Positions 14,203 to 22,001 of a DNA stretch of 64,000 bases are shown here, piece by piece; within the stretch, counting starts at the first letter, position 1; each line of letters opens with the position of its first letter. Made by a program: the position numbers and the translations under genes. This DNA comes from Alcanivorax limicola (GTDB lineage: Bacteria; Pseudomonadota; Gammaproteobacteria; Pseudomonadales; Alcanivoracaceae): NCBI RefSeq assembly GCF_019931215.1, contig NZ_JAIOUB010000004.1, forward strand, positions 1 through 64,000, written 5' to 3'. The notes under the pieces are model-generated. The model had not been told where the DNA came from and made no database searches. It saw only the letters and a list, made by a program, of their open reading frames with translations.

Positions 14203-16119
14203 ATGCGCTCACCCATGCAGTTCAAAGACCACCACCGGGAGGGCCGGATCTTTGCCGTGCGCCTGATCTGGTCGGGGGTGATTGTGCTGATGCTGATGCT
14301 GGTGCTGGCCGGGCGGATGATCTGGTTGCAGGCGATTCAGCATGATCGCTATATCACGCTGTCGGACAAGAACCGGGTGCAGACCCAGGCGGTGGCGCCG
14401 CCGCGGGGGCTGATCTATGACCGCCGTGGCGAATTGCTGGCGGACAACCAGCCTGACTTCTCGCTGGCGCTGATCGCGGAGCAGGTACCGGATATTCCCG
14501 CCACGCTGGCTCGCCTGGCAGAAATGGTGACACTGGAGGAAGCGGATATTGATCGCTTCTGGCGGCGTTTGCGCAGTCCCCGGCGGCCCTGGGAGCCGGT
14601 GCCGGTGCGGGCGCGTCTGACGGAAGAGGAGATAGCGCGGATCGCCGTCGCCCAGCACGAGCTGCCGGGGGTGCGCATTGATGCCGACCCGATCCGTCAT
14701 TACCCCTATGATGAGCTGTTTTCCCATGTGCTGGGTTACGTCAACCGGATCAATACGGAAGATCTGGAACGCATGACGCCGGATGAGCAGGCCAACTACA
14801 GCGGCACCCACTATTACGGGCGATTGGGCGTGGAGCGGCATTACGAGCGGTTGCTGCATGGCCGGGTCGGGTTTCGCAAGGTCGAGACCAATGCCCGGGG
14901 ACGCATATTGAAAGTGCTGGAGGAAATCCCGCCGCTGCCGGGTGAAGACGTGCACCTGCACCTGGATATCAAGGTACAACAGGCGGCCTGGGATGCACTG
15001 GGTGAGCGCCGGGGTGCCGTGATTGCCATCGACCCCCGGGACGGCGGTGTGCTCGCCTTTGTCAGCCGGCCAGGCTTTGATCCGAATCTGTTTGTCACCG
15101 GCATCAGCCACCATGACTACTCCGGCTATCGGGATGACGGTGACCGGCCGTTGTTCAACCGGGCGCTGCAGGGCCAGTACCCGCCGGGCTCCACGCTGAA
15201 GCCCATCGCTGGCCTGGCGGGCATCGATGCAGGAGTGACAGACTGGCAACGCACCATCTGGGACCCGGGTTACTACCGGCTGGAAGGCCAGGAGCGGGTG
15301 TTTCGTGACTGGCGACGCCAGGGGCATGGCTGGGTGGATATGCACAAGGCCGTGGTGGAATCCTGTGACACCTATTTTTATGACATGGGTTTCAAGCTCG
15401 GCATCGACCGTATGCACGATTTCATGATCCGCTTCGGGCTGGGTGATCGCACCGGTATTGATCTCCCCGGGGAATCCCGAGGCATCATGCCCTCCCGCGC
15501 CTGGAAACGCGCCGTACGAGGTGAGCCCTGGTATCACGGCGACACCATCAACGCGAGCATCGGGCAGGGCTATATGCTGACCTCTCCGCTGCAGCTGGCA
15601 GTGTCCACGGCCGTATTCGCCCGTCAGGGTGAGCCGCTGGTGCCACGCGTCGCGCAGTTGACACCGCCCGCCGCCAGTACTGAGCCAACCCTGGTCGGGC
15701 AGCACCAGCACTGGGAGCGCATGACCCGGGCCATGGTGGATGTGGTCCACGGCGCCCGAGGCACCGCGCGGGCCATGGGCCAGGGCGCCAAATACCGTAT
15801 CGCCGCCAAGACCGGCACCGCGCAGGTCTTTTCGTTAGGCAAAGACCAGGAATACAACGCCGAGGAACTTGCTGAACGGCTGCGAGACCATGCCCTCATC
15901 GTGGGTTTCGCCCCGGCAGATAACCCGGCCATCGCCGTCGCCGTACTGGTGGAAAACGGTGGCAGTGGCGGCTCTTCTGCCGGCCCGGTGGCCCGGGCCG
16001 TTATGGATGCCTGGCTGCTCAACCGCGCGGGCGAACTGGAAGTGCCGCCTGTTGCCGTGCCCGGTGCCGTGCCGGCGCTGATGGCAGGAAACGCATCAGC
16101 GGAGAGCACCAACCGATGA
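14203..16119 (+). CDS. mrdA: Penicillin-binding protein 2, peptidoglycan transpeptidase of the elongasome
   Basis: PBP2 cross-links lateral-wall peptidoglycan together with RodA. The 638-residue product has a short cytoplasmic N-terminus, one membrane anchor (LIWSGVIVLMLMLVLAG), the PBP dimerisation region with RGLIYDRRGELLADN, and the transpeptidase domain. Active-site motifs are STLK (Ser330, Lys333), SCD at about 387 and KTGTAQ at 536. A second ATG four codons in is a possible alternative start. The stop overlaps rodA as ATGA, consistent with coupled synthesis of the PBP2-RodA pair. Confidence 0.97.
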   Translation: MRSPMQFKDHHREGRIFAVRLIWSGVIVLMLMLVLAGRMIWLQAIQHDRYITLSDKNRVQTQAVAPPRGLIYDRRGELLADNQPDFSLALIAEQVPDIPATLARLAEMVTLEEADIDRFWRRLRSPRRPWEPVPVRARLTEEEIARIAVAQHELPGVRIDADPIRHYPYDELFSHVLGYVNRINTEDLERMTPDEQANYSGTHYYGRLGVERHYERLLHGRVGFRKVETNARGRILKVLEEIPPLPGEDVHLHLDIKVQQAAWDALGERRGAVIAIDPRDGGVLAFVSRPGFDPNLFVTGISHHDYSGYRDDGDRPLFNRALQGQYPPGSTLKPIAGLAGIDAGVTDWQRTIWDPGYYRLEGQERVFRDWRRQGHGWVDMHKAVVESCDTYFYDMGFKLGIDRMHDFMIRFGLGDRTGIDLPGESRGIMPSRAWKRAVRGEPWYHGDTINASIGQGYMLTSPLQLAVSTAVFARQGEPLVPRVAQLTPPAASTEPTLVGQHQHWERMTRAMVDVVHGARGTARAMGQGAKYRIAAKTGTAQVFSLGKDQEYNAEELAERLRDHALIVGFAPADNPAIAVAVLVENGGSGGSSAGPVARAVMDAWLLNRAGELEVPPVAVPGAVPALMAGNASAESTNR

Positions 16120-17261
16120 GCAATGAATTTCTGCGCCAGATGCCCAGCGGGCGCACTTTTACCGGCAAGGACGGGCTGATCTGGCGCCTGCATCTGGATT
16201 CGCCGCTGCTGGCGGCACTGATCGTGCTGTGCCTGGCGGGGCTGCTGGTGCTCTACAGCGCCGGGGACAGCAACCCCGATCTGCTGATCCGTCAATCGGT
16301 GCGCCTGGGCGGCGGCTTCATGGCGCTGTTCATCCTGGCCCAGATTCCCCCACGCACTTACCGGTTCTGGGCCCCGGCGGTCTATGCCGCCGGCCTGGTC
16401 CTGCTGGTGCTGGTGCTGTTCATTGGCACGGAGGCCAAAGGTGCGCAACGCTGGCTGACCATTCCCGGCGTGGCCAGCTTCCAGCCTGCGGAATTGATGA
16501 AGCTGGCCGTGCCGGCCATGGTGGCCTGGTATTTCAGTGAGCGGTCGCTGCCTGCACGCTTCAGGGACGTCGTGCTGGTGATGATCATCACCCTGGTGCC
16601 GGTGCTGTTGATTGCCCGCCAGCCGGATCTGGGGACGTCTCTGCTGGTGGCTACCGCCGGGCTGCTGGTGCTGTTCGTGGCCGGTTTGTCGTGGCGGCTG
16701 ATTATTGCGGCCATGAGCATGCTGGCCGTGGCAGCGCCGCTGATGTATTTCTTTGTGCTGCACCCGTATCAGCGACGACGCGTGGATACCTTTTTCAACC
16801 CGGAAGCAGACCCGCTCGGCGCGGGCTGGAATATCATCCAGTCAAAAACCGCCATCGGCTCTGGCGGCATCAGCGGCAAGGGCTGGCTCAACGGCACGCA
16901 ATCACGACTGGATTTTCTGCCTGAATCTTCCACGGATTTCATTCTTGCCGTGCTGGCTGAAGAGGGCGGCCTGATCGGTGTGCTCTTGCTGTTGGCGCTC
17001 TACACCATAATCATCGGTCGCGGATTGTTCATCAGTTGGCAAGCGCAGGAAACTTTTAACCGACTTCTGGCGTCTTCATTGGCATTGACGTTTTTTATCT
17101 ATGTCTTTGTGAATATCGGTATGGTCTCCGGCCTGTTGCCCGTCGTGGGGGTACCATTGCCACTGATCAGCTATGGCGGCACCTCCATCGTGACCCTGCT
17201 GGCGGGCTTCGGCATCCTCATGTCGATCCACACGCACCGGAAACTGCTGAGCAATCATTGA
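16116..17261 (+). CDS. rodA: RodA SEDS peptidoglycan glycosyltransferase
   Basis: This SEDS-family polytopic membrane protein polymerises lipid II in the rod complex. Its 381 residues contain about ten hydrophobic segments. Family features include PAELMKLAVPAMVAWYF, the RQPDLGTSLL segment carrying the catalytic-site Asp, and LLPVVGVPLPLISYGGTS near the C-terminus. It overlaps the PBP2 gene by 4 nt and is followed by mltB after 34 bp, giving a wall-synthesis operon. Confidence 0.97.
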   Translation: MSNEFLRQMPSGRTFTGKDGLIWRLHLDSPLLAALIVLCLAGLLVLYSAGDSNPDLLIRQSVRLGGGFMALFILAQIPPRTYRFWAPAVYAAGLVLLVLVLFIGTEAKGAQRWLTIPGVASFQPAELMKLAVPAMVAWYFSERSLPARFRDVVLVMIITLVPVLLIARQPDLGTSLLVATAGLLVLFVAGLSWRLIIAAMSMLAVAAPLMYFFVLHPYQRRRVDTFFNPEADPLGAGWNIIQSKTAIGSGGISGKGWLNGTQSRLDFLPESSTDFILAVLAEEGGLIGVLLLLALYTIIIGRGLFISWQAQETFNRLLASSLALTFFIYVFVNIGMVSGLLPVVGVPLPLISYGGTSIVTLLAGFGILMSIHTHRKLLSNH

Positions 17262-17295
17262 CGGGCAACGCATTACAGGACAACAAGGAATTCTG

Positions 17296-18375
17296 ATGGG
17301 CATTCTCTCCAAGGGCTTGGCTTCCAAGGGCCTGACTTCGAAGGGCTTCACACGATCACTGCTGCTTGCTCCCCTGCTGGTACTGGGCGGCCTGTCTGCG
17401 CCAGCTATGGCGGAAGATGCCAAGGCATCCAACTACGCGAACAGCGCAGCTGGCAAGGCACTGATCCGCGAGCTGGCCGATGAAGGACTGGATGCCGAGC
17501 GTGTCCGTGACGTGCTCGCCACCGCCGAACGCCAGGAACCGATTCTGGAAGCCATTGCCCGCCCGGCGGAGCGTGTGCTGACTTGGGGTGACTACCGCAA
17601 GATATTCATCCGTGACACACGCATCGAACAGGGCCTGACATTCTGGCAGGAAAATCGCGCGCTACTGCAACGCGCCGAAGACAAATTCGGTGTGCCGGCG
17701 GAAATCATTGTTGCCATCATCGGCGTCGAAACAAGCTATGGCCGTAACAAGGGCAACTGGCGTGTCGTCGACGCACTGGCCACGCTGGGCTTCGACTATC
17801 CACCGCGTGCCGATTTCTTCCGCCGCGAGCTGGCGCACCTGTTCCGGCTTGAGCAGGAAGCCGGCATTGATGCGGCCACCGTACGCGGTTCCTACGCCGG
17901 TGCCATGGGCATGCCGCAGTTCATTTCTTCCAGCTACCGTGCCTACGCGGTGGATTTCGATGGGGATGGCAAGATTGATCTGATTGACAGCGTCGCTGAT
18001 GCCATCGGCAGTGTGGCCAACTACTTCAAGGCGCACCGCTGGCAGACCGGCTTGCCCGTTGCCGCACGTGCCCGGGTGACCGAGGACCGCGATGCGACCT
18101 TGTTTGGCACCGAGTACCGCCTTGGCGAGCTGACACTGGAGCATGCGAACCAGCGCGGCGCCACGGCATTGTCCTGCGCCGACGGCCACCGTTACTGCTT
18201 CGACCTGCCCGGCGACACCCGCGTCGCGGCGCTGGAGCTGGAGGGAGAGCAGGGGCAGGAGTTCTGGCTGACCACGCATAATTTCTACGTCATCACGCGC
18301 TATAACCACAGCCACCTTTACGCCATGGCCGTGATGCAACTCAGCCGCGAACTGGCCGACCGGATGCCGGACTGA
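17296..18375 (+). CDS. mltB: MltB-type lytic murein transglycosylase
   Basis: It cleaves the MurNAc-GlcNAc bond of peptidoglycan with formation of 1,6-anhydroMurNAc. The catalytic Glu lies in GVETSYGRN (about Glu145). Further MltB motifs are GAMGMPQFISSSYR and AYAVDFDGDGKIDL, the latter calcium-loop-like. An N-terminal signal sequence is present but lacks a lipobox cysteine, so the protein is probably soluble in the periplasm. The signal peptide's n-region is built from three pentapeptides (SKGLA, SKGLT, SKGFT) encoded by a 15-bp tandem repeat. The length, 359 residues, is usual. Confidence 0.93.
   Translation: MGILSKGLASKGLTSKGFTRSLLLAPLLVLGGLSAPAMAEDAKASNYANSAAGKALIRELADEGLDAERVRDVLATAERQEPILEAIARPAERVLTWGDYRKIFIRDTRIEQGLTFWQENRALLQRAEDKFGVPAEIIVAIIGVETSYGRNKGNWRVVDALATLGFDYPPRADFFRRELAHLFRLEQEAGIDAATVRGSYAGAMGMPQFISSSYRAYAVDFDGDGKIDLIDSVADAIGSVANYFKAHRWQTGLPVAARARVTEDRDATLFGTEYRLGELTLEHANQRGATALSCADGHRYCFDLPGDTRVAALELEGEQGQEFWLTTHNFYVITRYNHSHLYAMAVMQLSRELADRMPD
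17308..17352 (+). repeat. 15-bp tandem repeat x3 in mltB signal-peptide region
   Basis: Units 17308-17322, 17323-17337 and 17338-17352 follow TCCAAGGGCTTGGCT with small differences. They encode repeated SKGLx pentapeptides. Copy-number changes would keep the frame and only lengthen the signal-peptide n-region. Confidence 0.85.
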
Positions 18376-18485
18376 CCCTGCGCGCTGTCAGCGCAGTATT
18401 TCCGCGCCACTCCCGGACGATGTACTCTATGTGCTTTATGTACTTCACGTACCCTATTCCGCTCCCGATACAGGTCAGCACCGTT

Positions 18486-19397
18486 ATGCGTTTCGATGTG
18501 CGTCGTTTCTCCCTCCCGGCCACTGCCGTGCTTCTGGCATTGCTGGGGGGTTGCGTCACTCCACCCGCAGACGACACGGCGCCGGTCACGCCCGTCACAC
18601 CGGTCACCCCCGGCAGCGACCGTTACAGCCAGGATCAGGACACAGCGCCGGATAAACGTCCGGATATCAGCACGATACCTCAGCCTGAGCCCAGACATGA
18701 GCCGCGCAGCCGCTATGGCAATCACTCGCCCTACACGGTTTTCGGCGAGACCTATCATGTGCTGCCCAGCGCCGAGGGCTATACGGCTGAGGGCATCGCC
18801 TCCTGGTATGGCACCAAGTTCCACGGCCACCGCACCTCCAGCGGTGAGCCCTATGACATGTATCAGTTCACCGCTGCTCACCGCTCATTGCCGCTGCCCA
18901 CCTTCGCCCGGGTCACCAGCCTGGAAAACGGCGAATCAGTGATTGTGCGCATCAATGACCGCGGCCCCTTCCACCCGGACCGCGAAATCGATCTGTCCTG
19001 GGCCGCCGCCAGCAAGCTGGGCATCGAGCAGCGCGGCACCGGACGGGTACGCGTGGAGGTGATCACACCGGAAAGCACCAGCCGCAGCGCCTCAGCGACA
19101 CGGACGGGCAGCAGCAACGGGCAACAGGGCATCCGCGCCGCCGCCGACAGCCCGCCGCCGCCCGCAGAGCTGTATCTCCAGGTCGGCGCGTTTGGTCAAC
19201 CCGAAACCGCTCAGGGGCTGGTCAATCGGCTGTTAGGGCAATTCGCTTACCCTGTTGCCATCCGTCCGGGCAGAGCCCAGGACAATCCCGTGTACCGCGT
19301 CTGGCTTGGCCCGTTTGCCACCGAGAACGATCGCGAGCAGGCCCACAGGCTGGTCAGCGAGGCCGGGTATGGCGAGCCTGTTCGGGTCATGCCCTGA
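18486..19397 (+). CDS. rlpA: RlpA septal/lateral lytic transglycosylase lipoprotein
   Basis: The product is a lipoprotein with lipobox LLGGC and a double-psi beta-barrel (GIASWYGTKFHGHRTSSGE, RINDRGPFH), which cleaves glycan strands lacking stem peptides. A C-terminal SPOR domain (LYLQVGAFGQPETA) binds such denuded glycans. I place the start at the ATG at 18486, directly before a normal signal peptide, rather than at 18420, which would add 22 unusual residues. A TPV-type 9-bp repeat (18582-18608) lies just after the lipobox. Position between mltB and dacA is typical. Confidence 0.93.
   Translation: MRFDVRRFSLPATAVLLALLGGCVTPPADDTAPVTPVTPVTPGSDRYSQDQDTAPDKRPDISTIPQPEPRHEPRSRYGNHSPYTVFGETYHVLPSAEGYTAEGIASWYGTKFHGHRTSSGEPYDMYQFTAAHRSLPLPTFARVTSLENGESVIVRINDRGPFHPDREIDLSWAAASKLGIEQRGTGRVRVEVITPESTSRSASATRTGSSNGQQGIRAAADSPPPPAELYLQVGAFGQPETAQGLVNRLLGQFAYPVAIRPGRAQDNPVYRVWLGPFATENDREQAHRLVSEAGYGEPVRVMP
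18582..18608 (+). repeat. 9-bp tandem repeat x3 in rlpA linker
   Basis: Three units of the type CCGGTCACR encode a PVT-rich linker just after the lipidated cysteine of RlpA. Confidence 0.7.
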
Positions 19398-19540
19398 GCG
19401 GCGCGCCATCGGCACAGCGCATGATTTGACCGCAGCTTGCCGGTACACTGGCCCCCGATACACGGCCCCCGACAAACTGCCCGGCACCACTGGAACCGCG
19501 ATGGCCTTCCGCCGCCGCACCACATACGGAACGAGGAACC

Positions 19541-20716
19541 ATGACCTCCACAGCCCTGCTTTCTGCCCGACCACTGTTGCCCGTGCGGGCGCTGCTGCTC
19601 CTGATCACCTGTCTGTTGCCGGCGTTGGCCAGCGCCTCGATGGTGCCCAGACCGCCGCAGGTGGAAGCCAGCGGCTATATCCTGATGGATGCCGCCAGCG
19701 GCCAGGTGATCGTCGAGCACAATGCCGATGAGCAGTTGCCCCCTGCCAGCCTGACCAAGATCATGACCGACTATATTGCGGCCCGCGAAATCCATCACGG
19801 CAATATCAAGATGGATGACAAGGTCAATATCAGCGTCAAGGCATGGCGTATGGGCGGCTCGCGCATGTTCGTGCGCGAGGGCACCCAGGTCAGCGTCGAG
19901 GATCTGATCAATGGCATCATCATCCAGTCTGGCAATGATGCCGCCGTCGCCATCGCCGAGCACATTGCCGGCAGCGAGAGCGCTTTCGCCGATCTGATGA
20001 ATCAACACGCTCGCCGCCTCGGCATGACCAACAGTTACTTCACCAATGCCACCGGCTGGCCGGACGAGAACATGTACACCAGCGCCCGGGACATGGCCAC
20101 GCTGGCGCTTTCCCTGATCAATGATTACCCGGAAAACTATGTGCTTTACCGGGAAAAATCCTTCACCTACAACAATATCACCCAGCAGAACCGCAACCTG
20201 CTGCTGTGGCGTGACCCGTCTGTCGATGGCATCAAGACCGGCCATACGGAAGCCGCCGGTTATTGCCTGGTGGCATCGGCCGAGCGCGACGGCATGCGCC
20301 TGATTTCCGTGGTCATGGGCACCGCCTCCGAACAGGCCCGGGCCCGCGAGACGCAGAAGCTGCTGAACTACGGCTTCCGCTTCTTCGAAACCTATGCCGC
20401 TTACGATGCAGGCGAAGCGCTGACCCCGTCTCGCGTGTGGATGGGCAAGACCAGCGACATCGAACTGGGTCTGGCGGAGGACATGGTGCTGACCATTCCC
20501 CGTGGCAGCCACGAGCGTCTGAATGCAGAAATGACGGTCAGCAGCGACATTCGCGCGCCCATCGAGCGGGGTCAGCGACTGGGCACCGTCACCATCAGCC
20601 TGGATGACGAGGTGCTGCTGGAGCAGCCGCTGGTTGCCCTGGCGGATGTGGAACGCGCCGGCATCTTCAAGCGCTTCTGGCACAGCCTGGTGCTGTTCTT
20701 TACTGGCCTGTTCTAG
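19541..20716 (+). CDS. dacA: D-alanyl-D-alanine carboxypeptidase, PBP5/6 type
   Basis: It removes the terminal D-Ala of peptidoglycan pentapeptides. Motifs are SLTK (Ser70, Lys73), SGN in IIQSGNDAAVAIAEH, and KTGHTEAAGYC. The PBP5_C beta domain follows, and the C-terminus is amphipathic (FKRFWHSLVLFFTGLF), as needed for peripheral inner-membrane attachment. The signal peptide is cleaved near ASA. GAGGA lies 5 nt before the ATG. The gene follows rlpA and precedes the D-amino-acid aminotransferase, a natural D-alanine-related grouping. Confidence 0.95.
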   Translation: MTSTALLSARPLLPVRALLLLITCLLPALASASMVPRPPQVEASGYILMDAASGQVIVEHNADEQLPPASLTKIMTDYIAAREIHHGNIKMDDKVNISVKAWRMGGSRMFVREGTQVSVEDLINGIIIQSGNDAAVAIAEHIAGSESAFADLMNQHARRLGMTNSYFTNATGWPDENMYTSARDMATLALSLINDYPENYVLYREKSFTYNNITQQNRNLLLWRDPSVDGIKTGHTEAAGYCLVASAERDGMRLISVVMGTASEQARARETQKLLNYGFRFFETYAAYDAGEALTPSRVWMGKTSDIELGLAEDMVLTIPRGSHERLNAEMTVSSDIRAPIERGQRLGTVTISLDDEVLLEQPLVALADVERAGIFKRFWHSLVLFFTGLF

Positions 20717-20728
20717 GAACCCGCCGCC

Positions 20729-21595
20729 ATGACCCTCGCCTATCTCAACGGCACCTGGCAGCCCCTGGAAGATGCGCGCATCTCGCCGCTGGACCGGGGC
20801 TTTCTGTTCGCCGATGGCGTTTATGAAGTCATTCCCGTGTATGCCGGCAAGGCCTTCCGGCTGGCCGAGCATCTCGCCCGGCTGCGCTTTTCCCTGGCGG
20901 AAATTCAGCTCCCCTCGCCATTGGATGAGGCCGGCTGGACGGCGCTGATCGCCGAGCTGATCGAACGCAACGGCGGCGGCAATCTGAGCCTGTACCTGCA
21001 GGTCACACGTGGCGCCACCAGCAAACGCGACCACGCCTTCCCGCCCGCAGGCACTGAGCCCACCGTCTTCGCCATGGTCAGCCCGATGGCCCCGGCACCC
21101 GCCGACGCGCCGGACACCACGCCGGGCGTGGCGGCCATTACCCTGCCCGATTGCCGTTGGTTGCGCTGCGACATCAAGTCCGTATCGCTGCTGCCGAATA
21201 TCCTGATGCGTCAGCAGGCGGTCAGCCAGGGCGCCGCAGAGGCCATCCTGCTGCGCGATGGCGAAGCCACTGAAGGCTCGGCCAGCAATCTGTTTATCGT
21301 CACCGCAGGCACCGTCATCACGTCGCCGAAAAGCCCGCTGATTCTGGGTGGCATCACCCGCGATCTGATTCTGGAACTGTGCCGGGAACACGGCATTGCC
21401 TGCGCCGAACAACCTATCAGCGAAGACGCACTGCGCAGCGCCGACGAAATCTGGGTGACCAGCTCCACCCGGGAGATCGTACCGGTGATCAGCCTGGATG
21501 GCGCCACCGTAGGCGAGGGCCGGCCGGGTCCGGTATGGCGCCAGGTGGCCGGGCTGTATACTGCATTCAAGCGCGCACTGGCAGACAACGTATGA
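20729..21595 (+). CDS. dat: D-amino-acid aminotransferase (class IV, D-alanine transaminase-like)
   Basis: This PLP fold-type IV enzyme interconverts D-alanine plus 2-oxoglutarate with pyruvate plus D-glutamate. The Schiff-base Lys is in CDIKSVSLLPNIL, and the family signature spans EGSASNLFIV and GGITRDLILELC. Length is 288 residues. It starts 12 bp after dacA and overlaps ybeD as ATGA, so it is part of the operon. Related class IV members (IlvE, PabC) are possible, but the dacA neighbour and sequence pattern favour Dat. Confidence 0.87.
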   Translation: MTLAYLNGTWQPLEDARISPLDRGFLFADGVYEVIPVYAGKAFRLAEHLARLRFSLAEIQLPSPLDEAGWTALIAELIERNGGGNLSLYLQVTRGATSKRDHAFPPAGTEPTVFAMVSPMAPAPADAPDTTPGVAAITLPDCRWLRCDIKSVSLLPNILMRQQAVSQGAAEAILLRDGEATEGSASNLFIVTAGTVITSPKSPLILGGITRDLILELCREHGIACAEQPISEDALRSADEIWVTSSTREIVPVISLDGATVGEGRPGPVWRQVAGLYTAFKRALADNV

Positions 21596-21864
21596 GCATC
21601 AACGAACATCTGTGGGAATTTCCGCACCCCATGACCCTCAAGGTCATGGGGCGTGCCGACGCACCGCTGCAACAGGCTGTGGTCGAGATTCTGCGCGAGC
21701 ACCTGGGCGACACCTTTGATCCCGAGAAGGATATCGCCCTCACCCCCAGCAGCAAGGGCACCTATGTGTCGGTCAATGCCCGGATCGTCATGGAACATCG
21801 CGATCAGGTCAGCGCCATCTATGCCGCACTGAACGCTTCGCCCCACGTGAAAGTCGTATTCTAG
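21592..21864 (+). CDS. ybeD: YbeD/DUF493 family regulatory protein
   Basis: A 90-residue protein of the YbeD (DUF493) family, with an ACT-like alpha/beta fold: FPHPMTLKVMG, an LLR-type helix, GTYVSVNARI, and a terminal HVKVVF strand. In many gammaproteobacteria it sits between dacA and lipB and is thought to act in regulation; no biochemical role is established. The start is the ATG inside the dat stop. Here the usual adjacency to lipB is interrupted by a 3-kb gene. Confidence 0.92.
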   Translation: MSINEHLWEFPHPMTLKVMGRADAPLQQAVVEILREHLGDTFDPEKDIALTPSSKGTYVSVNARIVMEHRDQVSAIYAALNASPHVKVVF

Positions 21865-22001
21865 ATAGCGTGTTCTGCACCTCATCACGGCGCCTTCACA
21901 TTCTGACACGAAGGTACCACCTCAGGTAACCAAACACGCCTGTTCCCGTCTTCATGCCCCGGATAGCCTGCTGGCAACGCTATTTATCGGGGATAACAAC
22001 A

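Noticed and set aside
18420-18485. Upstream ATG as the rlpA start
   Set aside because: It would place 22 residues rich in Tyr, Met and Pro before a normal lipoprotein signal peptide; the ATG at 18486 fits the family.
19247-21412. Minus-strand open frame of 721 codons over rlpA, dacA and dat
   Set aside because: A shadow of three well-recognised plus-strand genes, with low-complexity composition and no family match.
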